From Promethearchaeota archaeon (GTDB lineage Archaea; Asgardarchaeota; Lokiarchaeia; Sigynarchaeales; SOKP01), in assembly GCA_019894875.1 (NCBI GenBank), contig JAGXNR010000059.1, positions 1 to 16,189 of the forward strand: a stretch of DNA of 16,189 bases, given 5' to 3'. The notes beneath the pieces were generated by a model. That model was not told where the DNA came from and searched no databases. It saw nothing but the letters and a program-made list of their open reading frames with translations. A program made the position numbers and the translations under genes. Of the stretch, positions 6,802-14,356 are shown in pieces; position 1 is the stretch's first letter; each line of letters starts with the position of its first letter.

Positions 6802-6966
6802 TCCTTTTTTTTAAGAGGATATGCTGTTTTATAATATTTACATTTGGCTTCTACACATTTTTCGAGGTTTTTCTTAATATGATGACAATTTTCACTTATT
6901 TTAAAAAAACAATTAATTTCATCTTCGATTACAGTGATGAATTCATTTTTATTTGAGATGTTTCAT
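6798..6966 (-). pseudogene. Cys/His-rich small ORF with an apparent frameshift
   Basis: A minus-strand frame of about 50 codons ends at TAG (6798-6800) and encodes a compact protein with CFFKISENCHH, then EKCVEAKCKYY. That gives four Cys and two His in 24 residues, suggestive of metal binding. The frame has no ATG, GTG or TTG start after its upstream TGA. A strong AGGAGG (6971-6976) sits four bases before an ATG (6964-6966) in the neighbouring frame, which stops after MKHLK. Deleting one base between them gives MKHLKKNEF joined to the Cys-rich part. So it is either a frameshifted gene or an indel error in the read sequence. The last bases overlap the dehydratase stop on the other strand. The role is unknown. 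Bases 6967-7137 hold only this ribosome site and otherwise nothing I can recognise. Confidence 0.45.
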
Positions 6967-7137
6967 CTCTCCTCCTATTTTGCCTTATTTAAAGAATAAA
7001 TATATTCTTCCCTGGATAGAGATCTGAAATTTTTGCTTATATTTACTATCTATCGAATTATTTGTCAAATTTACATTTATGTTAGGGATTTTGGCAAAAA
7101 CGAAAGGAAAAAAGTAAATCTAGATTATTTTAAGAAA

Positions 7138-7641
7138 TCAGTCTATATATTTAACGATTTCTTCCAATGACTTGCGAGGTAATGGATTAGGAATTTTATC
7201 TTTTGGATATCCTAAAGGAAGAACTGTTAGTAAATAATCAGATTCTTTAAGATTTAATATTTTTTTTACATTTTCTCTGTTTATCCTACCAATCCAACAT
7301 GTTCCGATTCCAAAAGACCATGCTGCTAATGCTAACTGTAATGAAGCAAAACAAGTGTCATGAAGATACCAATTAGGTGATATTTCCATGTTTCCAACGA
7401 TTGCAACCAATACTGGGGCTCCAGCAATGAAAGGGCCTGTGGTACATTCTTTAGCAATTTTTTTGATAAGATCGTTATTTCTTAAGACATAGAAAGTCCA
7501 TGGCTGTATATTTCTAGCACTCATACAAAACCTAGTTGCTTCAAAAATCTGAGTTAAAATTTTATCTTCTATTTCTCTTGAATCATAACTCCTAATGCTT
7601 CTTCTTTCTTTTAATAATTTCAAATGCTCATTTTCACTCAT
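7138..7641 (-). CDS. Nitroreductase-family flavoprotein 2
   Basis: A second FMN-dependent nitroreductase-fold protein, 167 residues from ATG 7641; an upstream TTG at 7659 would add six. It carries KERRSIRSYD (near 11-20) for FMN phosphate binding, SARNIQPWTFYVL (near 42-54), typical of the family, and GIGTCWIGRIN (near 111-121). The C-terminus has the PLGYPKDKIPNPLPRKSL pattern seen in most relatives. It matches nitroreductase 1 mostly at these motifs. Its upstream neighbour on the same strand is a 43-residue ORF, about 90 bp away, so the two may be co-transcribed with the aminotransferase further upstream. In anaerobes such proteins often act on quinones, nitro compounds or unknown flavin-linked acceptors; the substrate here is unknown. 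Confidence 0.9.
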   Translation of the reverse strand: MSENEHLKLLKERRSIRSYDSREIEDKILTQIFEATRFCMSARNIQPWTFYVLRNNDLIKKIAKECTTGPFIAGAPVLVAIVGNMEISPNWYLHDTCFASLQLALAAWSFGIGTCWIGRINRENVKKILNLKESDYLLTVLPLGYPKDKIPNPLPRKSLEEIVKYID

Positions 7642-7731
7642 ATGAATATCACTTTTCAAATCTAAACGTTATTACTAGAAAAGGAAAGAATTACTTAAAT
7701 ATTCAGTTTGATTAAATGGTCTTGCATCAAT

Positions 7732-7863
7732 CTATTCTTCGGTAGTAATTAATTCCTTTTCTTCGAATTCTTTTGTTTCATCATCAATTGGGATTTTATG
7801 AAGATGTCCGTGATAGATAACCACTCTATATTTTTGTTCCTTATTAACTGCCTCGTTTGGCAT
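7732..7863 (-). CDS. 43-residue acidic protein
   Basis: This ORF begins at ATG 7863 and ends with TAG at 7732-7734. It reads MPNEAVNKEQKYRVVIYHGH, then LHKIPIDDETKEFEEKELIT and TEE. A beta hairpin is plausible (YRVVIYHG, LHKIPID) with an acidic tail; the HGHLH cluster could bind metal. It has no Cys and no membrane segment. It lies between the aminotransferase gene (ending at 7914) and nitroreductase 2, all on the same strand, with a perfect seven-base inverted repeat three bases upstream of its ATG. No Shine-Dalgarno site is evident. The coding look comes from its composition and its regular charged and hydrophobic alternation. Family unknown. Confidence 0.55.
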   Translation of the reverse strand: MPNEAVNKEQKYRVVIYHGHLHKIPIDDETKEFEEKELITTEE

Positions 7864-7866
7864 GTG

Positions 7867-7887
7867 TTATTTGATAATACCAAATAA
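7867..7887. promoter_or_regulatory. Inverted repeat between aminotransferase and the 43-residue ORF
   Basis: TTATTTG (7867-7873) and CAAATAA (7881-7887) are perfect inverted arms around seven bases. It begins 26 bases after the aminotransferase stop and ends three bases before the small ORF start. It could be an operator or a weak 3'-end hairpin of the upstream mRNA. Confidence 0.35.
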
Positions 7888-7913
7888 TAAAAATAAAGAT
7901 ACTCCACAAATTT

Positions 7914-9080
7914 TCAAAATAATTTCTGTTTTATACGGTCTATTGCATTCTTTAAGGTTTCTAGTTTTTGTGAATATGAAAATCGAACATAGTCTGATCC
8001 TCGATTTTTATCAGGAGTTTTACTATTGAAAAAACTCGAGCCTGGAACAACCGCAACACCACCGTCTTTCACTAAGAAGTCAGCAAACTCTATATCATCC
8101 ATACCAAATTGGGAAACATCAGCAAAGATATAATAAGCCCCTTGAGGCTTGAAAATACGCATTCCTAACTTAGTCAATTGGTTATAGAGAAAATCTCTAT
8201 TCGTCTGATACCGGTTAATTAGATCCTTAAAATATGATGTACCTAAGTTAAATGATTTTAAGGCGGCATATTGTAATAATGATGGAGCTGCTACTGTTAG
8301 ATAATCATGAACCTTCCGTATCCCCTCCATTAATTCTTTAGTTGCTGAAACGTATCCAATTCTCCATCCAGTAATAGAAAATGTTTTGCTAAAACCACTA
8401 ATTGTTATTGTTTTTTCACGCATAGAATCAAAACTTCCAATACTTTGATGTTTTAGATCATTATAAATAATATGTTCATAAATTTCATCGGTAATTACAA
8501 GAATATTATGATCTGTGCATAAGTCTGCTATCGTTTTCAAATCTTTTGGAGAAAAAACCTTACCAGTAGGATTGTGAGGTGAATTAAGCATAATTGCTTT
8601 AGTTTTTGCATTAATATTGGATTTTAGCATTTCTTCATCAATCTGATATGTTTCTTTAGATAAGGATACAAAAACAGGAGTTCCATGGGCAAGATATGTA
8701 ATCGGGACATAATTTTCATACCATGGCTCTAAAATTATAATTTGATCACCCGGATTTGTTATTGCAAATAAACTTGCCGCTATTGCTTCACTCGCTCCAC
8801 AAGTGATAGTAAGTTCTTCATATGGATTAATGTCTATTTTATTATACTTTTTCAGTTTTTCTGCAATCTTCTCCCTTAAATCCGCACGTCCATATGTTAC
8901 AGTATATTGATGTACATCTTTGTTAACTCCTTCTTTAATACCCGCAATTAGCTCATCGGGAGGAGAAAAATCAGGCATTCCCTGTGATAGGTTTATTGCA
9001 TTATTTTCAATAGCCTTCCTTGTCATTTCTCTTATCACTGATTCTTGAAAATATTTTAAACTTTCAGACAATTTTAGCAT
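7914..9080 (-). CDS. Class I/II PLP aminotransferase
   Basis: A fold-type I aminotransferase (aspartate-aminotransferase superfamily, subgroup I-gamma by appearance) that moves an amino group between an amino acid and a 2-oxoacid. The 388 residues match the usual length. Motifs in order: NLSQGMPDF (30-38), YGRADLRE (63-70), SPHNPTGK (167-174, with N170), TDEIYEH (197-203, D198 and Y201), the PLP lysine K232 in SGFSKTFSITGWRIGY (with R240), and the carboxylate-binding Arg R366 in YVRFSYS. The ATG at 9080 is the only sensible start, with GGTGA about a dozen bases upstream. It is divergent from the MFS gene at 9274. The substrate may be aspartate, an aromatic amino acid, glutamine or kynurenine type; the sequence does not decide. 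Confidence 0.93.
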   Translation of the reverse strand: MLKLSESLKYFQESVIREMTRKAIENNAINLSQGMPDFSPPDELIAGIKEGVNKDVHQYTVTYGRADLREKIAEKLKKYNKIDINPYEELTITCGASEAIAASLFAITNPGDQIIILEPWYENYVPITYLAHGTPVFVSLSKETYQIDEEMLKSNINAKTKAIMLNSPHNPTGKVFSPKDLKTIADLCTDHNILVITDEIYEHIIYNDLKHQSIGSFDSMREKTITISGFSKTFSITGWRIGYVSATKELMEGIRKVHDYLTVAAPSLLQYAALKSFNLGTSYFKDLINRYQTNRDFLYNQLTKLGMRIFKPQGAYYIFADVSQFGMDDIEFADFLVKDGGVAVVPGSSFFNSKTPDKNRGSDYVRFSYSQKLETLKNAIDRIKQKLF

Positions 9081-9118
9081 TCTTTTATTATCACCCTAAA
9101 TAGTTCAATTTCTCATAA

Positions 9119-9157
9119 TTTAGCATACTACTTATTTTAATTATGGACAATGCTAAA
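9119..9157. promoter_or_regulatory. Inverted repeat in the divergent aminotransferase/MFS promoter region
   Basis: TTTAGCAT (9119-9126) and ATGCTAAA (9150-9157) are perfect eight-base inverted arms 23 bases apart. They lie between the two divergent genes, upstream of a TATA-like run near 9171-9187. This may be an operator shared by both genes, or two half-sites. Confidence 0.3.
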
Positions 9158-9273
9158 AATATTAAGTTTCCTAAATAATATAAATTAATTTTTTTACTAA
9201 AATGTGAGATAATTCTCTCGAATAGGCAAAATAAAAAAATCTATAATCAATAAAGGTTTCAAATAATTATAAC

Positions 9274-10551
9274 ATGAAAATACAGAATGCCCTAATTAAA
9301 TCCGAACATCAGCGCTTATCGATCAGCAAAATTTCACTCATTATTGCCATTTTTTTTGCGAGTATAGCAGGATATGCTTATTTTGCTTTTATTCCGCGAT
9401 TTTTATACGCTAAAGGATTCTCAGAAGGACAAGTAATTTTCATAATGACTTGGATGGGAATTGGTATGGCAATATTTTCATGGTTATTTGGGAAAATAAG
9501 TGATACATCAGGACGTAGAAAGTTATTTTTCATTTTAGCCTTATTTTTGCAAGTTATTGTGCTCTCTTTATTGAACTTAAGTGACCATATTGTTTTTCAT
9601 TGTGTTTTAAATTTCTTCAGGGGACTTATATTAGGGATGAGAATGCCTGCATCAAATGCTCTGTTTGCCGATATAGTAGAGAACTCAAATAAGAAAGATA
9701 AAGTGATAATTAACTTAGAAACAATCGAAGTTAGTGGAACTCAATTATCGCTTCTTAGTGCAACTAAAAGCACAGGTTGGGCCGTTGGAGTTTTACTGTC
9801 AAGTTCTTTAATTGGTATATTTGGTGTAGATTCATTGGTTCTCTTTTTAGTTATCACCACAACGATTTCTTTAATTTTCGCAATTCCAATACGAGATATT
9901 AAGAAGAATGATAAAATAGACAAAGAAAGTGATACCAATAGCACGGAAGAGAAGATTCTTCCTCCTAAGACTTCAACTAGTGAGAATATAACTTCGAGAA
10001 AAAAGTCAAAGGTAAAACTCATTCTTTTTATTAGCGTCTTTTTCCGCCAGTTTGGAGTAATTCCCTTCATTCAGATCATCAGTATCTTGCTTTTTACTGC
10101 AGGAATCCCAGATGAGCTAGCCGGTATAGTCATTGCTCTAAACCCAATATTACAAATAGTAGCAATGGTCATAAATGGCAGATTGATCGATAATCCAAAG
10201 ATTTCAGAAAAGTTGATGCTTGCCGTAGGATTTACGTTATCTACTCTGGCATTATTATGCTATGGAATAGGATCCTCAACGGGCTTAATATTCTATTTCA
10301 TACTTGGGCAAATATCACTAGGATTCTCATGGGGATGTATTTATACTGGTGCTGTGAAATATATTGTAAACCATGCTCCTAATGATCGAGCATTTTACAC
10401 GGGTATTTGGATTACTAATCTTCAGATAGCGAAAATCACCGCGTATCAAATTTTTACGTTTATATGGATTAGTCTATTAACTCCTGCAATGACATTACCA
10501 TTTGCAACAATAATTCCCCTTATTGGTTTAATCTTAGTATATTGGTTATAA
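9274..10551 (+). CDS. Major facilitator superfamily permease
   Basis: A 425-residue secondary transporter of the cytoplasmic membrane with the expected twelve helices in two halves. The first hydrophobic segment is about 20-42 and the second about 53-71. The MFS motif A, GKISDTSGRRK (73-83), follows helix 2, as in true members. Helices 5 and 6 end near 205. A polar, charged loop of about 40 residues (207-247, with DKESDTNSTEEK) joins the halves. Six further helices fill 248-425, and the protein stops right after the last one with no C-terminal tail. The start at ATG 9274 lacks a close Shine-Dalgarno site. Substrate unknown; drug or metabolite export and sugar uptake are all possible. It precedes the Fe-S reductase-like gene by 95 bp on the same strand, so joint function is possible but unproven. 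Confidence 0.88.
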   Translation: MKIQNALIKSEHQRLSISKISLIIAIFFASIAGYAYFAFIPRFLYAKGFSEGQVIFIMTWMGIGMAIFSWLFGKISDTSGRRKLFFILALFLQVIVLSLLNLSDHIVFHCVLNFFRGLILGMRMPASNALFADIVENSNKKDKVIINLETIEVSGTQLSLLSATKSTGWAVGVLLSSSLIGIFGVDSLVLFLVITTTISLIFAIPIRDIKKNDKIDKESDTNSTEEKILPPKTSTSENITSRKKSKVKLILFISVFFRQFGVIPFIQIISILLFTAGIPDELAGIVIALNPILQIVAMVINGRLIDNPKISEKLMLAVGFTLSTLALLCYGIGSSTGLIFYFILGQISLGFSWGCIYTGAVKYIVNHAPNDRAFYTGIWITNLQIAKITAYQIFTFIWISLLTPAMTLPFATIIPLIGLILVYWL

Positions 10552-10646
10552 CGATAAATGAATTAGTTTATATATCGACTTATTTTATAAACCAAATATC
10601 GAGAAATTAAAGTATTAAAGAGTACCATATTAGACTAGTTAAGACT

Positions 10647-11816
10647 ATGGAAATTAATGAACTTAAAAAAAATATAAAACAACTCGTACTCAATGAAGGT
10701 ACAAAATTAGTTGGGGTTGGAAGTCGAGAACGACTTAAGGATGCTCCTGCTTCCGCAGATATGGATTATTGCTTGCCAGGAGCTCAGAGTTGTATTATTT
10801 GGGCATATCCCAACCCCATTGAAGCATTAGAAAACTTTTTCTCCAAAAAAGAAAGGATGAGTATTAAAAAAGCCCAACAAATTGGATATGCCGGTTCATG
10901 GAGAACAGCACGAATTCTTGCAGAATTCATCGAAAAAAATACAGAGTTTAAAGCCTTTCCGATTATACCTAATGCTAAATACAGACCTCGAAAAGACATA
11001 CCCGATAATGTTGGGGGAGATATACGCTACCCTGATTTCTCATTACGATACGGGGCTGTTGCTGCAGGTTTGGGTCACCTTGGCTGGTCAGGAAACTTAG
11101 TAACTAAAGAATATGGTGGTTCATTGTATTTAGGAGGTGTTTTAACAACAGCTCCTCTTGAACCCGATCCTATGGCTGAAGAAAACAATTGTAACAAATG
11201 CAAAATTTGTACCAAGGTATGCACTACTGGCTATTTTTCTGTAAGCGAAGAAGAAGATATGCAATCAGTAATTATTGGGGGATATACAGAAACTTATGCC
11301 AAACGGGGAACATTTTCACAATGTGGGATTGGATGTGCAGGGTGGTATGGATTATCGGCTGATGGAAAATGGAGTACTTGGACACCAGGTCATGTCTGTT
11401 TAAAAGAATTGCCAGAAGAAAACTGGCACGACAAAGATTTTCGCAGAGATTTGTTTAGTAAAATTCTTATTGATTCAACGATGCCTGAAAATATGAGAAA
11501 ATTTAATCAAAAGATTGCGAGATCATTTGGTAATGCAGGCAGACTTGAAAATGTAGGACTCCGTCAATTTGAAGACACAAATCCCCGCTGTGGTAATTGC
11601 AATTTTATATGTGTTGCTGATCCTAAGAAAAGAAAAGAACTCTATTCAATGCTTATTAATGCGGGAAAAGTCTATATTAATGAGAATGGTAAGGAATATG
11701 TTAAAAAAATCAATGAAAATGGAAAAGAAATTATATATTATCCTCCAACCCAAGAGTCTTTTTTCACTGAAAAAGAACTAGTAGAAATGGATCAAATAAG
11801 AAATTTAAAAGAATAA
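10647..11816 (+). CDS. QueG/reductive-dehalogenase-like iron-sulfur protein
   Basis: This 389-residue protein belongs to the superfamily of epoxyqueuosine reductase (QueG) and reductive dehalogenases, whose known members use a corrinoid and two [4Fe-4S] clusters. The segment GLGHLGWSGNLVTKEYGG (141-158) matches the conserved GxxGWxGK region of that family. The first cluster site is clear: C182-x2-C185-x2-C188-x3-C192. The second is C315-x2-C318-x3-C322, with a fourth ligand from C226, C230 or C251. An atypical Cys/Trp-rich insert (GIGCAGWYG and KWSTWTPGH, about 226-249) lies between. No Tat signal or membrane anchor is present, so it should be cytoplasmic, unlike respiratory dehalogenases. 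A duplicated INENGKE (344-350, 355-361) forms the tail. It is longer than a minimal QueG core and lacks a HEAT-repeat end. The substrate is open: halogenated organics, epoxyqueuosine-like or unknown. Confidence 0.82.
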   Translation: MEINELKKNIKQLVLNEGTKLVGVGSRERLKDAPASADMDYCLPGAQSCIIWAYPNPIEALENFFSKKERMSIKKAQQIGYAGSWRTARILAEFIEKNTEFKAFPIIPNAKYRPRKDIPDNVGGDIRYPDFSLRYGAVAAGLGHLGWSGNLVTKEYGGSLYLGGVLTTAPLEPDPMAEENNCNKCKICTKVCTTGYFSVSEEEDMQSVIIGGYTETYAKRGTFSQCGIGCAGWYGLSADGKWSTWTPGHVCLKELPEENWHDKDFRRDLFSKILIDSTMPENMRKFNQKIARSFGNAGRLENVGLRQFEDTNPRCGNCNFICVADPKKRKELYSMLINAGKVYINENGKEYVKKINENGKEIIYYPPTQESFFTEKELVEMDQIRNLKE

Positions 11817-11842
11817 AAAAATAAAAGATCAGATTCCTTATT

Positions 11843-13129
11843 TTACTTACTTCTTGGTGGTTTAATTAGATATGCTAAAGCAGCTGAACCTAAACTCATG
11901 ATTCCCATCACTATAAAAAGTATTAAATAGCTACCAAAAATGTTAACAAATAAATTCACACCAACCGCCCCAATAAAACCGGCAATCCCATAAGCAGTAA
12001 AAACAATACCATAATTAGGACCTAAATTTTTAGAGCCGAATAAATCAGAAGTAGCTGTAGGAAATAAGCTAAAATTACCACCAAAGCAGAAGAAAATCGC
12101 ACATGTTATTATTAGGAAATAAATCTCATTAACATTTGTTGTAAAATAAATAAATAGTAAAATCCCTTGAGTTATAAACATCATTAACATTGCTTTTTTA
12201 TAGGTTATTATATCCGCCATCTTTCCCCATATAATTCTTCCCAATCCATTAAATAACGCTGCCAAACTTCCAATAAATACAAAATCACTGGTACCAATCA
12301 TATACAAAAACACACTAGGTGCTGCTTCGGTTTTCGCAAAGGCAGAATAGGAACCAATAACCAATAAACCAGATATGGCACTTAAAACGAAAGCTGCCCA
12401 GAGCATCCAAAATTGAGGTAATTTTACGGTTTGACTGCGATCAAACTCCAACCCTGAAACTCCACTCTCCTCAGAAGGTGCAGGAGGTGTCCATCCAACA
12501 GGAATCCAACCCTCGGGTGGGTTGCTCAGCGTCATTGCGCCTCCTATAACCAGAACAAGATAAATTAATCCTAAAACAATAAACATTACAGGAATATTGG
12601 GAGTAATTACATTAACAAAATTAACTGCTTCGTCAGATAATCCGGTAGGATTAGCAAGTGCTTTAATTACAAAGTTAAAAATAAATGCCCCGGCACCAAA
12701 TCCTGCTACTGCGATTCCATTGATAAAACCTTTTTTATCTGGGAACCATTTACCTGCAGAAGCTATTGGGCATACGTATCCAAGTCCAATTCCTACCCCA
12801 AAAATAATGCCATATGTAATCAATAATCCTATAAAAGTAGTCATAAAAGCAGAGGAAATTAGTCCCACACCAATTAAAACGCCCCCAAGCATGGCGACTT
12901 TTCTTGGACCATATTTCTGTTGCAATGATCCCGCGAAGATCATCGTCACAGCAAAAGAAAGTAAACCCACACCAAACACATATACAGTTAATTCCTTAAC
13001 TTCATTCAAATAGGGACTGATAAACACGGTAATTGTTCCCCACGAATAGATCGTTCCTAAAGCTAACTGAATCATAATAGCTCCAATAACAACAATCCAA
13101 CGATTTCGAATTTTTTGACCTTCAGACAT
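11843..13129 (-). CDS. OFA-family (oxalate/formate antiporter-like) MFS transporter
   Basis: A 428-residue, twelve-helix permease of the oxalate/formate antiporter family, which moves small carboxylates or related anions. Signature stretches: NRWIVVIGAI at the start of helix 1 with LGTIYSWG after it, GLGYVCPIASAGKWFPDKKG (near 115-134), the NPPEGWIPVGWTPP loop between the halves, and FNGLGRIIWGKMADI in the second half, matching the family's conserved GxGRxxxGxxxD. ATG 13129 is preferred; a TTG two codons upstream (13135) is also possible. It lies 107 bp downstream of the SDR gene at 13231-14223 on the same strand, so the two SDRs and this transporter may form one unit. The cargo could be the SDR substrate or product, but oxalate or formate specifically cannot be claimed. 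Confidence 0.88.
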   Translation of the reverse strand: MSEGQKIRNRWIVVIGAIMIQLALGTIYSWGTITVFISPYLNEVKELTVYVFGVGLLSFAVTMIFAGSLQQKYGPRKVAMLGGVLIGVGLISSAFMTTFIGLLITYGIIFGVGIGLGYVCPIASAGKWFPDKKGFINGIAVAGFGAGAFIFNFVIKALANPTGLSDEAVNFVNVITPNIPVMFIVLGLIYLVLVIGGAMTLSNPPEGWIPVGWTPPAPSEESGVSGLEFDRSQTVKLPQFWMLWAAFVLSAISGLLVIGSYSAFAKTEAAPSVFLYMIGTSDFVFIGSLAALFNGLGRIIWGKMADIITYKKAMLMMFITQGILLFIYFTTNVNEIYFLIITCAIFFCFGGNFSLFPTATSDLFGSKNLGPNYGIVFTAYGIAGFIGAVGVNLFVNIFGSYLILFIVMGIMSLGSAALAYLIKPPRSK

Positions 13130-13230
13130 ATTCAATAACCTTACTAAGTTCTTTTATTTTCTAAAAATTGCTTTAAAGATAAAAAGATTGTATTAATAAT
13201 TTAAAAAAAGTTAAAGAGATTTGAAATTTC

Positions 13231-14223
13231 TTATTTTTTTTTTAATATCTCTTGTCTTCTTTCAGCCATCCTTTGCATTCTTTTCATAATTCGCTCTCTT
13301 ATTTCAGGTTTCATGTATTTTAGTTGTTCAAACCCTTTTTGAGCACCCTCTTGGATCATTTCAATCATCATTTTTTGATCTTCTGGCTCTAATTGTTGGA
13401 GTATTTCATAATATTTTTCTTGAGCTTCCTGTGGATCATGTGGTATTCTTCCAGATAACAACCCACCATCTACTAAAAGCGTCTCGCCTGTTACAAAACT
13501 ACTGGAATCACTTGCTAGAAATAATGCGGCGTTAGCAATATCTTCTGGTATACCTGCGCGTCTAATAGGTTGTTGATCTTCCATTAATGCCTTCCTTAAA
13601 TCTCCCCATTTTTCAGCAGTTTCACGAGAAAAACCAACACCCTGCCCAAATATTCCCGTAGCTATACCACCTGGTGCGATTGCATTTGCTCTAATTCCAA
13701 AGATTCCTAACTCAACTGCTGCAATTCGAACAAGGTGAATTAATGCTGCTTTAGAGAGGGAATATGCTAATCCACCCATCCCCTGCTGAAAACCCGCAAC
13801 AGAAGCAGTACATATAAAGCATCCCGAACCCTGCTTTTTCATTAAAGGTATGGAATGTTTCATACATAAGACCGCCCCCCGAAGGTGAATTGCCATGGTA
13901 TGGTCGAAATCTTCAGTTTCAACATCTTCAATTCCACCCCCAGGACCAGGATTGCCAGCATTTGAAAATACAATATCAAGTTGACCAAATTTCTCTACTG
14001 CAAGATCGATAGCCTTTTTTATATCAGACTCTTGAGATACATCTGTATGAATATAAATCGCATTTGATCCTAACTCATCGGCAAATTTTTCTCCCATTTC
14101 ATCCCAAATATCTGCTAAAATAACTCCTTTTGCTCCTTCTTCAATAAAAAGTTTTGAAGTTGCTCTTCCAATCCCGCCTGCAGCTCCCGTAATAAGAGCC
14201 ACTTTACCACTTAAATTTCCCAT
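13231..14223 (-). CDS. Short-chain dehydrogenase/reductase 1 with helical C-terminal tail
   Basis: A 330-residue classical SDR from ATG 14223; an upstream TTG (14280) would add a Lys-rich extension that I judge non-coding. The Rossmann motif is TGAAGGIG (12-19), D38 after strand 2 points to NAD(H), and NAG is at 88-90. The catalytic residues are S141, Y154 and K158 (YSLSK). The usual fourth residue, the Asn of the VNLKG motif, is replaced by His (H113 in AIHLRG). Residues 260-330 extend beyond the normal SDR end near VDGG as a charged helical tail (QEAQEKYYEILQQLEPEDQK, then KPEIRERIMKRMQRMAERR). It is a tandem paralogue of the next gene, roughly 80 per cent identical over the core by eye. 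The likely reaction is alcohol-ketone oxidoreduction; substrate unknown. Confidence 0.92.
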   Translation of the reverse strand: MGNLSGKVALITGAAGGIGRATSKLFIEEGAKGVILADIWDEMGEKFADELGSNAIYIHTDVSQESDIKKAIDLAVEKFGQLDIVFSNAGNPGPGGGIEDVETEDFDHTMAIHLRGAVLCMKHSIPLMKKQGSGCFICTASVAGFQQGMGGLAYSLSKAALIHLVRIAAVELGIFGIRANAIAPGGIATGIFGQGVGFSRETAEKWGDLRKALMEDQQPIRRAGIPEDIANAALFLASDSSSFVTGETLLVDGGLLSGRIPHDPQEAQEKYYEILQQLEPEDQKMMIEMIQEGAQKGFEQLKYMKPEIRERIMKRMQRMAERRQEILKKK

Positions 14224-14229
14224 AAATCT

Positions 14230-14243
14230 ACAAAATGTTTTGT
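14230..14243. promoter_or_regulatory. Perfect palindrome just upstream of SDR 1
   Basis: ACAAAATGTTTTGT, six-base arms around TG, ends seven bases before the ATG at 14223. It could be an operator or start-proximal hairpin. No equivalent is seen before the paralogue at 15334. Confidence 0.3.
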
Positions 14244-14356
14244 TTCTTTTTATTTTGATGAAATTTGAGAGTTTGATCAAAAGACTGATATAAATATTAA
14301 AATAGAATAATGGTAAAAAATGAGTGAGTTAAAATATTTCCTTATTTTCTCTTCTC

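Noticed and set aside
12597..13013. 138-residue plus-strand ORF inside the OFA permease
   Set aside because: Antisense shadow; Pro/Thr/Ile-rich composition mirrors the permease codons, and the permease is unmistakable.
14224..14280. TTG-started N-terminal extension of SDR 1
   Set aside because: SDRs start a few residues before the Rossmann strand, the paralogue starts at the equivalent ATG, and the added residues are Lys/Phe-rich and unconserved.
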